From Pseudomonadota bacterium (GTDB lineage Bacteria; Pseudomonadota; Gammaproteobacteria; Burkholderiales; Burkholderiaceae_C), in contig JAFEEB010000038.1 of NCBI GenBank assembly GCA_018241325.1, forward strand, positions 15,859 through 79,858: a stretch of 64,000 nucleotides of DNA. Direction: 5' to 3'. Below the pieces are notes generated by a model. The model did not search any database, was not told the origin of the DNA, and was given only the letters and a program-made list of their open reading frames with translations. Shown here piece by piece: positions 27,135 to 35,091 of the stretch. Position 1 is the first letter of the stretch. Each line of letters begins with the position of its first letter. The position numbers and the translations under genes were made by a program.

Positions 27135-27995
27135 TCAAGAGGCTGGGGCGATGAGCAGGGGAAACAGCGGGTGGTCCATCGGCGCGCCCGCGGGCAGCTC
27201 GTCCACCAGACCCGGGAATTCGGGCGAGGTCTTCCAGGCGCGCGGCGCGTGCCGCGTGTCCTCGCCCAAAAAGCGCACCGAGAACACGCGCCGCCGCCCG
27301 GGCCCCTCGAAGCCGCCGGCGCCGTGCAGCGTGAGCATCTGAAAGCACGCCACGTCGCCCGGCTCCATGGCCCAGCCCAGGATCGGGTGCGCGGCGCGGT
27401 CGGCCTCGATGTCGGGCAAGTCCTGCAGGCTGCCCTCGGGGAACCACTTGGCTTGATTGTCCATGAAGGTGCGCGGCATCAGCCAGGGCCCAAGGTGCGA
27501 GCCGGCCACGAATTCGAGCGTGGACGCGCGCGGCACCGGATCGACGGGGATCCACATGCTGATGTTCTGGCGCCCGTCTATGTTGTAGTAGGGCTGATCC
27601 TGGTGCCAGGGCGTGCGCTGGCGCGTGCCCGGCTCCTTGACCAGCACATGGTCGTGGTACAGGCGCACGCTGGGCGAGCGCATCAGCCGCTGCGCGGCCC
27701 AGGCGGTGGGCGATTCGGCGATGAAGCGTTGAAATTGGGCGATGTCCTGCCAGTTGCAGAAGTCCTCGAAGAAGCGGCCCGGGTCGTCGGCGCGGCTGGC
27801 CACCTTGGCGCGCGCGCTGGGCGCGGCCAGATTGGCGTCGATGCCGGCGCGCAGCAGCGCCACCTCATCGGGGGTGAACAACTGGCGGATGATCACCGCG
27901 CCGTCGCGCGCGAAGTCGGTCACGTCGGCATCGCGCACGCGCTCTTGCGCGCGGCGTTGCAGCTTGGGGTTCGAAGGCAGCCGATCGAGTGTCAT
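27135..27995 (-). CDS. Phytanoyl-CoA dioxygenase (PhyH) family protein
   Basis: This 286-residue protein fits the PhyH family of Fe(II)/2-oxoglutarate dioxygenases. The iron-binding His-x-Asp is in WHQDQPYYN and the distal His in MLTLHGAGG; a candidate 2-oxoglutarate Arg is in RRRVFSVRF. The gene sits inside the hut operon between hutU and hutDH, 5 bases before hutDH. A hydroxylase is not part of the standard histidine pathway, so it may act on histidine, urocanate or a related imidazole compound. The substrate is unknown. Confidence 0.8.
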   Translation of the reverse strand: MTLDRLPSNPKLQRRAQERVRDADVTDFARDGAVIIRQLFTPDEVALLRAGIDANLAAPSARAKVASRADDPGRFFEDFCNWQDIAQFQRFIAESPTAWAAQRLMRSPSVRLYHDHVLVKEPGTRQRTPWHQDQPYYNIDGRQNISMWIPVDPVPRASTLEFVAGSHLGPWLMPRTFMDNQAKWFPEGSLQDLPDIEADRAAHPILGWAMEPGDVACFQMLTLHGAGGFEGPGRRRVFSVRFLGEDTRHAPRAWKTSPEFPGLVDELPAGAPMDHPLFPLLIAPAS

Positions 27996-28040
27996 GGGCG
28001 GCTCGGGCGAAGCAGCGGGTGAATGGGCAAAGCGCGCGGC

Positions 28041-29738
28041 TCAGCCCACCATCGGCAGCTTGAGGCCCTGCTTCTTCGCCGTCGCCACGGCCAGCTCGTA
28101 GCCTGCGTCGGCGTGGCGCATCACGCCCGAGCCGCAGTCGTTGACCAGCACGCGCGCCAGGCGTTCGGCCGCCGCGTCGGTGCCGTCGGCCACGATCACC
28201 ATGCCCGCGTGCTGTGAGTAACCCATGCCCACGCCGCCGCCGTGGTGCAGGCTGACCCAGGTGGCGCCGCCGGCGGTGTTGAGCAGGGCGTTGAGCAGCG
28301 GCCAGTCGCTCACGGCGTCGGTGCCGTCCTTCATCGATTCGGTCTCGCGGTTGGGGCTGGCCACGCTGCCGGTGTCGAGGTGGTCGCGACCGATCACGAT
28401 GGGGGCCTTGAGCTCGCCGCTCCTGACCATCTCGTTAAAGGCCAACCCGGCGCGGTGGCGTTCGCCCAGACCCAGCCAGCAGATGCGTGCGGGCAAGCCC
28501 TGGAAGGCGATGCGTTCGCGCGCCATGTCGAGCCAGCGGTGAGTGTGCTTATTGTTGGGGAACAGCTCTTTGATCTTGGCGTCGGTCTTGTAGATGTCTT
28601 CCGGGTCGCCCGACAGCGCCACCCAGCGGAAGGGGCCCTTGCCTTCGCAGAACATGGGGCGGATGTAGGCGGGCACGAAACCTGGGAATTCGAAGGCGTT
28701 CTTCACCCCCTCGTCAAAGGCCACCTGGCGAATATTGTTGCCGTAGTCCACCGTGGGAATGCCCATGGCCTGAAAGTCGAGCATGGCCTGCACGTGCACG
28801 GCGCAGCTTTGGGCGGCGGCTTTCTTCAACGCAGGCTGCTGGCCGGTGTCGGCCGCGGCGGCCCGCCACTCGGCCACCGTCCAGCCCGCGGGCAGGTAGC
28901 CGTTGATCAGGTCGTGCGCGCTGGTCTGGTCGGTCACGATGTCGGGCTTGATGGCACCGGCCTTGGCCCGCTTCACCAGTTCGGGCAGCACCTCGGCCGC
29001 GTTGCCCAGCAGGGCGATCGAGACAGCCTCTTTCTTGCCCGTGTGATGCGCGATCAGCGCCAGCGCCTCGTCGATGTCGGCGGCCTGCTTGTCCACGTAG
29101 CGCGTGCGCAGGCGAAAGTCGATGCTCGACTGCTGGCACTCGACGGTGAGCGAGCAGGCGCCCGCCAGCGTGGCCGCCAGCGGCTGCGCGCCGCCCATGC
29201 CGCCCAGGCCGGCCGTCAGGATCCACTTGCCCGCCAGATCGTTGTTGAAGTGCTGGCGACCGGCCTCGACGAAGGTCTCGAAGGTGCCCTGCACGATGCC
29301 CTGGCTGCCGATGTAGATCCAGCTGCCGGCGGTCATCTGGCCGTACATGAACAGGCCCTTGCGGTCCAGCTCGTGGAAGTGCTCCCAGTCGGCCCATTGC
29401 GGCACCAGGTTGGAGTTGGCCAGCAGCACGCGCGGGGCGTTCTCGTGCGTCTTGAACACGCCCACGGGCTTGCCCGACTGAATCAGCAGCGACTCGTCGG
29501 GTTCCAGCTTCTTCAGGGACTCCAGGATCTGGTCATAGCACTGCCAGTTGCGCGCCGCGCGGCCGATGCCGCCATAGACCACCAGGTCCTGCGGGCGTTC
29601 GGCCACCTCGGCGTCGAGATTGTTCTGGATCATGCGGTAGGCGGCCTCAATCAGCCAGTTCTTGCAGCTGAGCTGGCTGCCGCGCGGTGCGCGGATCAAG
29701 CGCGTAGGGTCATGGCGGGGGTCGGAAGAGGATGTCAT
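28041..29738 (-). CDS. hutU: Urocanate hydratase
   Basis: This 565-residue protein converts urocanate to 4-imidazolone-5-propanoate using tightly bound NAD+. The sequence has the full urocanase layout from [18 protein letters not shown] to [20 protein letters not shown] and a C-terminal [18 protein letters not shown] block. Length is typical (about 555-565). The start at 29738 is preceded by a purine-rich region. It is the first catabolic gene after the ABC transporter genes on the same strand, 38 bases from livF. Confidence 0.96.
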   Translation of the reverse strand: MTSSSDPRHDPTRLIRAPRGSQLSCKNWLIEAAYRMIQNNLDAEVAERPQDLVVYGGIGRAARNWQCYDQILESLKKLEPDESLLIQSGKPVGVFKTHENAPRVLLANSNLVPQWADWEHFHELDRKGLFMYGQMTAGSWIYIGSQGIVQGTFETFVEAGRQHFNNDLAGKWILTAGLGGMGGAQPLAATLAGACSLTVECQQSSIDFRLRTRYVDKQAADIDEALALIAHHTGKKEAVSIALLGNAAEVLPELVKRAKAGAIKPDIVTDQTSAHDLINGYLPAGWTVAEWRAAAADTGQQPALKKAAAQSCAVHVQAMLDFQAMGIPTVDYGNNIRQVAFDEGVKNAFEFPGFVPAYIRPMFCEGKGPFRWVALSGDPEDIYKTDAKIKELFPNNKHTHRWLDMARERIAFQGLPARICWLGLGERHRAGLAFNEMVRSGELKAPIVIGRDHLDTGSVASPNRETESMKDGTDAVSDWPLLNALLNTAGGATWVSLHHGGGVGMGYSQHAGMVIVADGTDAAAERLARVLVNDCGSGVMRHADAGYELAVATAKKQGLKLPMVG

Positions 29739-29776
29739 GCCGGGCTCCGGTTGGGTGGATGGATGATTGAAGGGGG

Positions 29777-30481
29777 TCAGTGCAATCCGAGGTAGGCTGC
29801 GGTGAGGTTGGGGTCCTGACGGGCTGCTTCGGCGCTGCCCTGCCAGACGGAGCGGCCGGATTCGAGTACGCAGATGTCGTCGGCCACCTTCAGAACGCGC
29901 TCGGTGTTCTGCTCGACCAGCAGCACCGTCATGCCTTCGCTTCGAAGCGTTTGCAGCGCGCTGTAGCACAGGTCGATCACCTTGGGCATCAGGCCCAGGG
30001 ACAGCTCGTCGATCAGGATCAGGCGCGGGCGCGTCATCAGGGCACGGCCGATGGCCAGCATCTGCTGCTCGCCACCCGAGAGGTTGCCGGCCAGCGACGT
30101 GAGGCGCTCGCCCAGGCGCGGGAACAGCGCCAGCACGCGGTCGCGGTCCTGCGCAAACACGCGCGCCGGCTGCACCAGCCCACCCACGCGCAGGTTGTCC
30201 TCGACCGACAGATCCTTGAACAAACGTCGCCCTTCGGGCGAGACGGCGATTCCGCGTCGTACGCGCTCGGTGGGAGGCAGGTCGTTGATGTCCTTACCAT
30301 CGAACAGCACGGTGCCCGCCTGGCGGGTCACATGCCCGGCCACACACATCAGGGTGGACGACTTGCCCGCACCGTTGGGCCCGAGCAGGCCGGTGATGGT
30401 GCCTGGGCGCAACGCGAGCGTGAGTTCATGCACGGCCTGGAACGCGCCGTAGCCGCAGGAAACCGACTGCAGTTCAAGCAT
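29777..30481 (-). CDS. livF: Branched-chain-type ABC transporter ATPase (LivF-like)
   Basis: This 234-residue ATPase has Walker A GPNGAGKS, signature LSGGEQQ and Walker [14 protein letters not shown], with the LivF-type C-terminus. It overlaps the preceding LivG gene by 8 bases. The transporter belongs to the HAAT (branched-chain amino acid) family. Its position in the hut cluster next to HutC points to uptake of histidine, urocanate or a relative, as inferred for similar hut-linked importers. Confidence 0.9.
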   Translation of the reverse strand: MLELQSVSCGYGAFQAVHELTLALRPGTITGLLGPNGAGKSSTLMCVAGHVTRQAGTVLFDGKDINDLPPTERVRRGIAVSPEGRRLFKDLSVEDNLRVGGLVQPARVFAQDRDRVLALFPRLGERLTSLAGNLSGGEQQMLAIGRALMTRPRLILIDELSLGLMPKVIDLCYSALQTLRSEGMTVLLVEQNTERVLKVADDICVLESGRSVWQGSAEAARQDPNLTAAYLGLH

Positions 30482-31259
30482 GGCTGGCCTCCTGCTCCTC
30501 GCTGCCCAGGTAGGCGGCGCGCACCACCGGATCCACCATGACGGCCCGTGGTTCGCCCTCGCCGATCTTGCGGCCATTGTCCAGCACCACCAGACGCTGG
30601 CAGATGCGCAGAACTTCGCCCAGGTTGTGCTCGATCAGCACCACTGTCACGCCTTGACGGTTGATGTCGGCAATCGTCTCGGCCAGCGCGTGCGCCTCTT
30701 TTGAATTCAGGCCCGCTAGTGGCTCGTCAAGCAGCAGCAGGCGCGGGCCCAGGGCCAGTGCGCGCGCCAGCTCCAGCCGCTTGAGCACGCCCAGCGGTTG
30801 CGTGGCAGGGCTTTGCGTGGCCAGGGATTCGATGCCCACCCGAGCCAGTTCGCGGCGCGCCAGCGCCAGCTCGTCCTGGCTGGATGCATGCAGCAGCGCG
30901 CGCAGCGGCCGTACAGTCTTGGCCTTGGCGGCAGCCAGCGCCACGTTGTCTTCGAGCGTGATGCCACGCAGTGGCCGCACCAGTTGCTGCGACAGCGCCA
31001 GGCCCAGGCGAATGCGTTGATGCGTGGGCAGCGCGTTGAGCGGCTTGCCATCGAGCCGTACCTGTCCCTGGGTCGGGCGTACCACGCCGGTGATGGTGCG
31101 CAGCATCGTCGTCTTGCCCGCGCCATTGGGACCGATCAGGCCCAGCAATTCGCCTTCGCGCACTTCGAAGGAGACGTTGTCGATGGCCAGCAGGCCGCCG
31201 AAGCGCACCGTGACGGCGTCGATGGAAAGCAGCACTTGCTTCGTGTCGGTCGACGTCAT
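30474..31259 (-). CDS. livG: Branched-chain-type ABC transporter ATPase (LivG-like)
   Basis: This 261-residue ATPase has Walker A GPNGAGKT and Walker B LLLLDEPLAGLN. The ABC signature is degenerate (PLGVLKRLELARAL), as is common in LivG proteins. It overlaps LivF downstream and LivM upstream by a few bases, so the set is translationally coupled. It pairs with LivF to power the LivHM permease. The N-terminal ten residues (MTSTDTKQVL) are not conserved and define the chosen start. Confidence 0.9.
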   Translation of the reverse strand: MTSTDTKQVLLSIDAVTVRFGGLLAIDNVSFEVREGELLGLIGPNGAGKTTMLRTITGVVRPTQGQVRLDGKPLNALPTHQRIRLGLALSQQLVRPLRGITLEDNVALAAAKAKTVRPLRALLHASSQDELALARRELARVGIESLATQSPATQPLGVLKRLELARALALGPRLLLLDEPLAGLNSKEAHALAETIADINRQGVTVVLIEHNLGEVLRICQRLVVLDNGRKIGEGEPRAVMVDPVVRAAYLGSEEQEASHA

Positions 31260-32113
31260 GACTTGCCTTCCCGTGTCGCCATCGGGTTGAACAGGCGCTT
31301 GGCCAAGGCAGCCATGCCGCCGGGCGAGAAGCGCATCATCACGAACAGCAGGCCACCATAGACCAGCAGCTTGTAGTCGCCGATCACCTGGAACCACGCG
31401 GGCAACGCCGACAGAAGCGCCGCAGCGATCAATACCCAGGCAACCGAACCGATGCCGCCGAACACCACCATCGACAGGACCGTGATCGATTCGATGAATC
31501 CGAAGTTCTCGGCGCTGATGAATTGCAGATGATAGGCGTAGAACGCACCCGAAAGGCCCGCCAGCGCCGTGCCGATGGCAAATGCCGCGAGCTTGTAGCG
31601 TGGCACATCGATGCCCAGCACGCGCATGGTGTCCTCGTCCTCGGCGATGCCGTTGAACACGCGCCCCATCCAGGTGCGCCGGATATGGATCGAGAGCAGT
31701 GCCACGACAACGCACGCCAGCAGCGTCACCCCCATGAAGCCGGTCTTGCCCAGGCCGTGGTCGGGGATGGCCGACAGACCCAGTTCGCCGCCGAGCCAGT
31801 CCTGCTGGCGCACCACGCCGACAAACAAGAACACCACACCCATGGTGGTGATGGCCAGGAAATCCTCGCGCACGCGCAGTGAAGCCATGCCCACCACTAC
31901 GCCCAGCGCGCCGGCCAGCAGCATGGCGACCGGAAGGGTGGCGAAGAACGGCCAGCCGGCCTTGGCCAGCATGGCGGCAGCGTAGGCGCCCACGCCCTGA
32001 AACGCGGCGTGGCCCAGGCTGATTTGGCCGCAAAAGCCGGTGATCAGGTTGAGTGAAAGTGCGAAGATGACGCTGATCGCCATCGTCGTGAGCAGGGTTA
32101 TTTCATAGTTCAT
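31256..32113 (-). CDS. livM: Branched-chain-type ABC permease (LivM-like)
   Basis: This 285-residue permease has the LivM pattern: an N-terminal block LNLITGFCGQISLGHAAFQG, the cytoplasmic loop RVLGIDVPRYKLAAFAIG, and ISAENFGFIESI near the end. About eight membrane helices are predicted. It lies between livH and livG with 14-base and overlapping spacing. It forms the translocation pathway with LivH in the inner membrane. Confidence 0.9.
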   Translation of the reverse strand: MNYEITLLTTMAISVIFALSLNLITGFCGQISLGHAAFQGVGAYAAAMLAKAGWPFFATLPVAMLLAGALGVVVGMASLRVREDFLAITTMGVVFLFVGVVRQQDWLGGELGLSAIPDHGLGKTGFMGVTLLACVVVALLSIHIRRTWMGRVFNGIAEDEDTMRVLGIDVPRYKLAAFAIGTALAGLSGAFYAYHLQFISAENFGFIESITVLSMVVFGGIGSVAWVLIAAALLSALPAWFQVIGDYKLLVYGGLLFVMMRFSPGGMAALAKRLFNPMATREGKS

Positions 32114-32127
32114 GGTCACATCCGCCT

Positions 32128-32988
32128 TCAACGCCGCGCAAACAGACCTTGCGGGCGCACCATGAGCACCGCGATCAGAAAGGCGAAAGCGATGGCATTG
32201 CGGTCGAGCAACTGGCCCAGATAGATGGTGCCGAACGCCTCGACCACGCCCAACACCAGCGCGGCGGCCAAGGTGCCGGGCACCGAACCCAGGCCGCCCA
32301 GCACGATGATCGCCAGCGCCTTGTACGAAGGCACGCTGCCCATGGTGGGTTCGACCAGGTTGTTGAGCAACGCCACCCATACGCCGGCAAAGCCGGCCAG
32401 TGCTGACCCGATGAAAAAATTGATGTCCCGCACCTGGCGCAGCGAGATGCCGAAGGACTCGGCCATCTGGGGGTCGCTCACGGTGGCCTGGCAGGCCACG
32501 CCCACGCGGGTGCGCGATTGCAGCCAGGCCAGGACGGCGATGATTGCCACAGTGCCGATCATCACCATCAACTCGGCCTGCTTGAACTGCAGTCCACCCA
32601 GCGCCACCTGTCCCTGCAGGTTTGGCTGCGTGAATGACAAGCCCTGCGCACCGAACACAATGCGAAAGGACTCTTCGGCAGCAATGTACAGACCGATGGA
32701 GGCGATCAGCGCGACGAAAGGCGGCTGCGAGAGCAGCGGCTGGTAGGCCAGCCGGTACATCAGCACGCCGGCGATGCCCGCCACCACGGCGGCACAGACG
32801 AAGGCCACGGCAAGGCTGCCGCTGGCGTTGCACACCAGCACCCCGACATAGGCGCCTAGCGTGAACAGCGCGGCGTGTGCTACGTGCAGGATGCGCAGCA
32901 GCCCATACACCAGCGTCAGCCCCAGCGCGATCAACGCGTAGATGCTGCCCTGCACCAGGCCTTGGGCAATCAGCTCAATGAACAGCAT
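32128..32988 (-). CDS. livH: Branched-chain-type ABC permease (LivH-like)
   Basis: This 286-residue permease starts MLFIELIAQGLVQGSIYALI and contains GLTLVYGLLRILHVAHAALF, the LivH hallmark, plus KALAIIVLGGLGSVPGTLAA. About eight membrane helices are predicted. It follows the substrate-binding protein gene by 28 bases and precedes livM, the standard order of this importer type. Confidence 0.9.
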   Translation of the reverse strand: MLFIELIAQGLVQGSIYALIALGLTLVYGLLRILHVAHAALFTLGAYVGVLVCNASGSLAVAFVCAAVVAGIAGVLMYRLAYQPLLSQPPFVALIASIGLYIAAEESFRIVFGAQGLSFTQPNLQGQVALGGLQFKQAELMVMIGTVAIIAVLAWLQSRTRVGVACQATVSDPQMAESFGISLRQVRDINFFIGSALAGFAGVWVALLNNLVEPTMGSVPSYKALAIIVLGGLGSVPGTLAAALVLGVVEAFGTIYLGQLLDRNAIAFAFLIAVLMVRPQGLFARR

Positions 32989-33016
32989 GGTCTGCTCGAT
33001 TTCGCGATGCGTTGGC

Positions 33017-34174
33017 TCACTTAGGCTTGCTGGGAGGCGCCAGCAGAACGGCGTCGCTGATCACCGAATGGCGGTGGAATGCCTTGTCCTTGACGATTTG
33101 CACCTGCAGGCTTTTCTGGACCTCGTGCAGGTCGTTGAACGCGAGCTTGCCGATCGGCGTGTCATAGGTGCCCGAGGCCAATGCGTTCTTCAGCGCCTCG
33201 CCGCCCTTGCCGCCGGTCTTGCGCAGGCCTTCGATGGCAACGCTGGTCGCCGTATAGCTGGAGGCGGCCACCATGTCGGCGCCCACGCCTGTGGCCCTGC
33301 GGAAATCGGCGAGGAACGTCTTGGTCACGGGAGAGTCGGAGTCGCGGTCGAGCGAGGTGGTGATCAGCGTTCCGTCGGAGGCGGGACCCGCGATGTCGAT
33401 GAACTTCTCCGAGTCGTAGCCTTCCTGGCCGATGATCGGCACCGTGACGCCGGCGGCGCGCAACTGGCTGACCAAGGGTCCGGCATTGAAGTAGTAGCCC
33501 GAAGCGTAGATGACCTCGGGGTTGTCGGCCTTGACCTTGCTCACCAACGGCCCGAATTGGCGGTCAGCCATGCCGTACTCGTATTCGTTGACGACCTTCA
33601 GGCCCAGCTTGGACGCACCTTCTTTGAAGCCGGCGGCCAGCGACTGGCCGAAGTCGTTCTTCACGGTGACCACCACCACGTTTTTTTTGCCCAGGTTCTG
33701 CACCAGCTTGGCGCCGCCGCGGCCCTGCACCTCGCCCATCGCTGAGACGCGGAACATGTAGTCACCTGCGAGCGTGATGTCTGGGTGGATTGCGTACGCC
33801 ACCACGTAGGGCACCTGCGCCTTCTGGAAGATCGAGGCCGCGGCACGGGTGGAGCCCGAGTACGAACCTGACACGCCTACCACCACATTGTCCTTCTCGA
33901 TCATCTTGGTGACGGCCGGCACCGCCTCCTTGGGCGAGGCCTGGTCGTCGTAGACCACCAGTTCCAGCTTTTCTCCGGCGATACCACCCTTGGCATTGGC
34001 CTCGGCCACCGCGAGCTTGGCGCCGTCCAGTGCCGATTTGCCGTCAGCCGCGGCAAAGCCGGTGGATGGGACGTTGAAGCCGATCTTGATGTCGGCCCAG
34101 GCAGCACCCACGGGCAGCGCTAGCGCGACTGCGGCAGCAAGCAGTTTCGGGGCGAAGGGCGGCAGGGACTTCAT
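33017..34174 (-). CDS. Periplasmic substrate-binding protein of hut-linked ABC importer
   Basis: This 385-residue protein has a signal peptide (MKSLPPFAPKLLAAAVALAL, cleavage near AWA-D) and a type I periplasmic-binding fold typical of LivJ/LivK-like receptors. Two ATGs compete: the ATG at 34174 is favoured because AAGGA sits about 8 bases upstream, whereas it is only about 2 bases from the ATG at 34180. It is the first gene of the minus-strand transporter-hut series, divergent from hutC, with HutC-like sites between. Histidine or urocanate is the likely ligand by context only. Confidence 0.88.
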   Translation of the reverse strand: MKSLPPFAPKLLAAAVALALPVGAAWADIKIGFNVPSTGFAAADGKSALDGAKLAVAEANAKGGIAGEKLELVVYDDQASPKEAVPAVTKMIEKDNVVVGVSGSYSGSTRAAASIFQKAQVPYVVAYAIHPDITLAGDYMFRVSAMGEVQGRGGAKLVQNLGKKNVVVVTVKNDFGQSLAAGFKEGASKLGLKVVNEYEYGMADRQFGPLVSKVKADNPEVIYASGYYFNAGPLVSQLRAAGVTVPIIGQEGYDSEKFIDIAGPASDGTLITTSLDRDSDSPVTKTFLADFRRATGVGADMVAASSYTATSVAIEGLRKTGGKGGEALKNALASGTYDTPIGKLAFNDLHEVQKSLQVQIVKDKAFHRHSVISDAVLLAPPSKPK

Positions 34175-34225
34175 GAGCATTTCCTTGGGTTGACCTCTGG
34201 ACGAGAGGGGATGGGTTTGGTGTAA

Positions 34226-34237
34226 TGCATATACAAG
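34226..34237. promoter_or_regulatory. HutC-like operator half 1
   Basis: TGCATATACAAG reads as one arm-rich version of the HutC-type palindrome (TTGTATATACAA). It lies 52 bp upstream of the substrate-binding protein start, where repressor binding would block the transporter/hut promoter. Confidence 0.6.
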
Positions 34238-34258
34238 ACAATTGATTCCTGGATTTAT

Positions 34259-34270
34259 TTGTATATACAT
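34259..34270. promoter_or_regulatory. HutC-like operator half 2
   Basis: TTGTATATACAT is an almost perfect copy of the HutC-type palindrome, 33 bp from the other site (centre to centre). It lies between the divergent hutC and transporter starts. Together the two sites could allow autoregulation of hutC and repression of the hut genes until urocanate is present. Confidence 0.65.
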
Positions 34271-34356
34271 TTGCAAAGCGCGAATGTATGCTTGGCCCCG
34301 CCCTGTGTCAATACTGGTTAGGGGCATTTCAGGGTTTACCCCGATCATTGAATTCA

Positions 34357-35076
34357 ATGAAATCCGTTCAAGCCACAGCCAAACGCATACCTGCCTTCCA
34401 GAGCGTCAAGGACTACGTGCTGCGCCAGATCCACGATGGCCGCTGGCGCGAGGGCGACGCCATTCCGGGGGAGGAGGCCTTGGCGCGCCAGTTCGGCGTC
34501 TCGCGCATGACGGTCAACCGCGCGTTGCGCGAGTTGAGCAGCGAGCAGGTGGTCGAGCGCGTGCAGGGCTCAGGCACTTTCGTGGCGCAGCAGAAATACC
34601 GCGCCACGCTGGTGGAGTTGCGCAACATCGCCGACGAGATCGCCGCGCGTGGGCATCGCCACCGCAGCGAACTGCATCTGCTGGCGCGCAGTCGCGCTGG
34701 CGATGCGCAGGCGCGACACTTGCGCGTGGCTCCGCGCTCGATCGTATTCCACTCGGTGATCTTGCACTTCGAGAACGAGTTGCCGATCCAGGTGGAAGAC
34801 CGCCATGTGAATCCGCAGGTAGTGCCCGACTATCTGGCGCAGGACTTCACACAACGGACGCCGAACGCCTACCTGATGCAAGTAGCGCCTTTGCAGGGCG
34901 TGGACTTCGAGATCGAGGCCAGCATGCCACCGGCCAACGTCAGCGAGTTGTTACGCATGGAGGCTGGCGAGTTCTGCCTGGTGTTGCGTCGCACCACCTA
35001 TTCGATGGGCCAGGTGGCGTCGGTGGCGGCGATGTGGCACCCCGCCAAACGCTATCGCTTCACGGGTCACATCTGA
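34357..35076 (+). CDS. hutC: HutC, GntR-family histidine-utilisation repressor
   Basis: This 239-residue protein has an N-terminal winged helix (about 12-75, recognition region GVSRMTVNRALREL) and a C-terminal UTRA effector domain (about 90-235). HutC binds urocanate and releases its operators, inducing the hut genes. It is divergent from the transporter and hut genes, with TGTATATACA-type sites in the 182-bp gap. The start at 34357 gives the normal HutC N-terminus; an upstream extension is not supported. Confidence 0.93.
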   Translation: MKSVQATAKRIPAFQSVKDYVLRQIHDGRWREGDAIPGEEALARQFGVSRMTVNRALRELSSEQVVERVQGSGTFVAQQKYRATLVELRNIADEIAARGHRHRSELHLLARSRAGDAQARHLRVAPRSIVFHSVILHFENELPIQVEDRHVNPQVVPDYLAQDFTQRTPNAYLMQVAPLQGVDFEIEASMPPANVSELLRMEAGEFCLVLRRTTYSMGQVASVAAMWHPAKRYRFTGHI

Positions 35077-35091
35077 GCGCGCGACGCCGGC

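Noticed and set aside
28242..29795. Open frame on the plus strand opposite hutU
   Set aside because: It is an antisense shadow with high-GC composition and no family resemblance, while hutU on the other strand is unambiguous.
34288..34356. N-terminal extension of HutC
   Set aside because: The extra residues lie over the operator region, show no homology, and the ATG at 34357 gives the normal HutC start.
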